NCBI GenBank assembly: GCA_029851415.1
Contig: CM056744.1
Span: 99,109,338 to 99,173,337, forward strand
Direction of reading: 5' to 3'
DNA length: 64,000 bases
Source of the DNA: Eretmocerus hayati
Lineage: Eukaryota; Arthropoda; Insecta; Hymenoptera; Aphelinidae
Below, piece by piece: positions 61,225-64,000 of the stretch. The notes beneath the pieces are model-generated. The model was not told the DNA's origin, made no database searches, and worked only from the letters and a program-made list of their open reading frames with translations. The position numbers were made by a program, and so were the translations under genes. How positions within the stretch are numbered: position 1 is the first letter of the stretch; each line of letters begins with the position of its first letter.

Positions 61225-61408
61225 TCAATGTGAGGAGTCAACTTTCACCTTTCTTGGAGTGAAAATTGACTCAAGCTTGGAGCAAATGTAATATTTCTGT
61301 GGTTTCGCTCCCTATGAGTCAAATTTTCACTCCAATATGAGTCATTCTCAGCCGTTCTGAAAACCACTCCAAGCTTTAAGACAACATTTCACTCCAACAG
61401 TTTTAGAG
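61225..61408. repeat. Second cluster of GAGTGAAA/TTTCACTC inverted motifs
   Basis: It carries the same motif set as 60462-60730 (CTTGGAGTGAAAATTGACTC, GAGTCAAATTTTCACTCC) and a terminal ACTCCAACAGTTTTAGAG. Either a second worn copy or the right end of a larger element, 60462-61408, holding the nested inserts. Confidence 0.5.
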
Positions 61409-64000
61409 TGTTGTTAAAAAATGATGATGATGATGATGATGATAATAATGGGCCCGGTATAAAATTTTTGACAATGGTGATTATCATTCGCAGGGTCGAC
61501 CGGTGCATTTTTACGTACGCGTGTAATTTGTATCAGATAAGCTTTAGTGACGATTGTGAGTTTAATATAGATAATGGTGTATTGAATGTGTGTAAGATTT
61601 CGAAGAACGAGAAAAATCCCGTCTAGAATAATTTTATCTGCGTCACGCACAGCTTAACTATATGAGTTAAGAGCTTACTAATATAACGTAATGCATTTAA
61701 GAATGCAAATCAAGCTCACTCGCGCTCGCATAAGAGTCAGAGAATCGACTCGTCACTTGGATGATTTGACCGTTCTTCGCTTAAAATCATCATTTGTGGT
61801 TTTTTTGCACTTGGTAGATCCCCGAATTTTGTGTAAATATTACGGGCATTATGCGTCGGACTTTGAAATAGCCCCAGAGCTCTTGGCTAGACGTAAGAAA
61901 CTGCAAGCTTTAACTTTTGTAACGATTGAAATTTCAGTTGTAGAAGTTGGATGAAATTCGGATAAAATCAAATCCACTAGAAATATCTCGACAACGAGCC
62001 ACTGTCTATTGCAAATGTACGGAATGCCAGCAGAGAGTGAACAAGGATATTTTTCTATGTATTTTCGTAAACTCAATCGTTTTAACCCCTTATAACTTTA
62101 TTTCCAGAGACTCTTAATGATTCTCTTGCCGCCATCGTCAGATGAACTTTAGAAATGTATCTTCTCACGGAATATCCTTTACGCAAAAACAATAAGGAAA
62201 ATCCTAAATATTGTTCAAATTAACGATATACCATCTAAAATACACTGCGATGATGTTACAGAGACGACACTCTCCCATTATGACTGCAGTGCCACGAAGA
62301 GTATTGATTTTATCAAAATTGAGATCTTGAGTTTACAAGAGATAAGCCGTTAATATTGAAAATTTTTCCGTCACCTGAGAATTTTTCAAGATCAAGTTGG
62401 ATCAATACAAGGACATCCTGATAGCTAATACCTATCAAAACAACTCGATGCACCGATTTACTTCAATCCGAATCGTTCGTTGACAGGATCGAAGTATGCA
62501 AGGCCAAACAGGATTCTGGCGAATGTAAGTATGCGGCATTCGGTGATGAGATTTTTTTTTGTATTCATTTCCTGATGTTGCAGCTGATTCTGAGCGTCAG
62601 ACTGCATCATTTTGACGATGAATATGCACCCCAAGCGTGACCATGCACAACAAATGTAATCTTTTTTCAAGAACCTTTTTTTCTAGATTCTTTCGTTGCG
62701 TCTCTCATTTCTTGTTCATCACACTCGTATGATTGATCGATGTTCTGTCACGTTGGAATTTTTCAAGTTAAAGGACCATCAGCGAAACTGAATTGAATTT
62801 TGCTGCTTGAAAAATCATTCTTGGCAAGGGCCTGTCCTCAATTATTCTAACTTTTTTTTTGGGCAAAAGAAATTCTGGTGAGGCCTTCCTGATTATTTGA
62901 AATTATTTACGAATGGTCATCTTTTTATGACCATTTTTTTGAGGATTTTTATTTTTAGAGGATCATCATGAAAGAATTTTCATGAGGATTCATCCCTAAG
63001 TTGAGCACGATAGATTCCTTAATCGAAAAATGTAGTCTCTTTTAGTCACTGAGGATCGGACAAATAACAGAATGTTTGATGACTCCCATGGAAAGTGAGT
63101 TCGAAATAAATCATTGTTACGAAAGGAATCCTGTATCTCTAAAGAAACTCCACTAACGTCTGATACTTACATGAATGAAACGGTTTCTAACATCCACTGG
63201 ATTATCCAATTCAGGTGATGTTTAGGTAAGATTATTTTCCCAGAAGAAATTTTGAAGCGATCAATGAATTCAGAAGCTATAAATTAGGTTGTAATGTCTT
63301 AGTGTGGGTGAAGAAGGTCGAACAAAAATGGTACAGGGTTAGCAAGACATCGCAGTGTCGTCTTCTACACATCGACAATGTCCCAATCTTCTTCAACATC
63401 AGACTTTCGTTTCTTAATACGCTTCAGCAATTTATGTGTTATCTGCGAGTACCATCTCGGTGATCAGCTTCTTTACCAAAATCTCAGAAACTTGACCGAT
63501 AATTCAATTTTGGCCATGCTCCTGGATTTGTAATAATATTTTTTCATCAAGTTCAGTCCGCATTCCATCATGAGTCAAATTTTTGGGTTCTAGGTAGAAA
63601 ATTACTATGCAAATCTTTTGCATTTTCTGCAGATATTTTGAAAATTTTGCGCTATTGATACATTCATGAAGAGAGACCTGATGTTGACATGGAAAAATTT
63701 ATTCTTAACATCACAATGGCATTTTGCAGTTTTTCCATCGGGGTTTCTATTTTGCTTCAGGTGTAGTTGTCATTTTTGTCATATCAAAAGTTGAGACCAG
63801 ATGAATATTTACTTTGATTATGTAAATTATTCATTTGTCAGTGATTTTCAGGGCCAAAAAGCTTTCTAGTTGGGCATTGCTATAGTGATAACTTGGAAAA
63901 TTTTCTGATGTGGTGAATAAAGGTTCCCAAATGATTATATCTCAGATTCTTATTCCAGAAATAAAAGCCGCATGTAACGCTTCCAAATCAGTTTCAATTC
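61409..64000. other. Intergenic with ATG microsatellite; weak open frames
   Basis: An (ATG)n/(AAT)n run lies at about 61421-61449. Two frames deserve mention. 61691-61954 (+) has 87 codons and no domain. 62458-62670 (-) has an ATG giving a 50-residue C-terminal stretch ending ARILFGLAYFDPVNERFGLK with coding-like codon choice. Neither has splice or promoter support. The rest holds nothing I can name. Confidence 0.3.

Noticed and set aside
61421..61449. ATG repeat as an acidic coding tract
   Set aside because: A simple microsatellite abutting a repeat end; the frame through it has no start or splice support.

Overview
The window looks like AT-rich nuclear DNA from an arthropod, most likely an insect; the order cannot be decided from the sequence. 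The reasons are GT-AG genes with several introns of only 71-75 bases, a recognisable U2 spliceosomal RNA, TA-flanked Tc1/mariner-like and 8-bp-flanked hAT-like miniature transposons, tRNA-derived SINE remnants, and CA, TA, GAT and homopolymer microsatellites. No bacterial-style operons, CRISPR arrays or ribosome binding sites are present.

Genes are concentrated at the left end. From 432 to about 6020 on the + strand lie seven exons whose splice phases all agree; they encode at least 539 residues with a Myb/SANT-like helical domain followed by leucine-rich repeats and a charged C-terminal helix. Tail to tail with it on the - strand (7099-6556) is a compact three-exon gene for an 87-residue protein I do not recognise, with a probable upstream untranslated exon ending at 7321. 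From 7.3 to 13 kb the DNA is promoter-like in texture: microsatellites, TATA-like boxes, an initiator motif, a 200-codon open frame and several short frames. I assign no firm gene there.

From 13.8 kb to the right end the window is mostly intergenic and shaped by mobile DNA. Five very long inverted-repeat (fold-back) elements lie at 13851-14746, 19474-20452, 30280-31660, 44776-48174 and 52818-55660. The first and last share the same internal layout and TA target sites. Four copies of another family (25852-27188, 39850-40715, 48497-49165, 56468-57231) have ends that begin AGGTAAGTG, which is also a consensus 5' splice site. Smaller elements include a hAT-type MITE with a perfect 8-bp duplication (18421-18544), a nested MITE (26165-26376), a 143-bp MITE (38376-38518) and a nested cluster at 60462-61408.

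A U2 snRNA gene or close variant lies at 44160-44347, followed by GC-rich sequence with a pol III B-box-like motif. Elsewhere only short open frames are seen, most of them expected by chance at this base composition; those with extra support are listed at low confidence. Exon models come from reading splice signals and phases by eye, and no homology search was possible.
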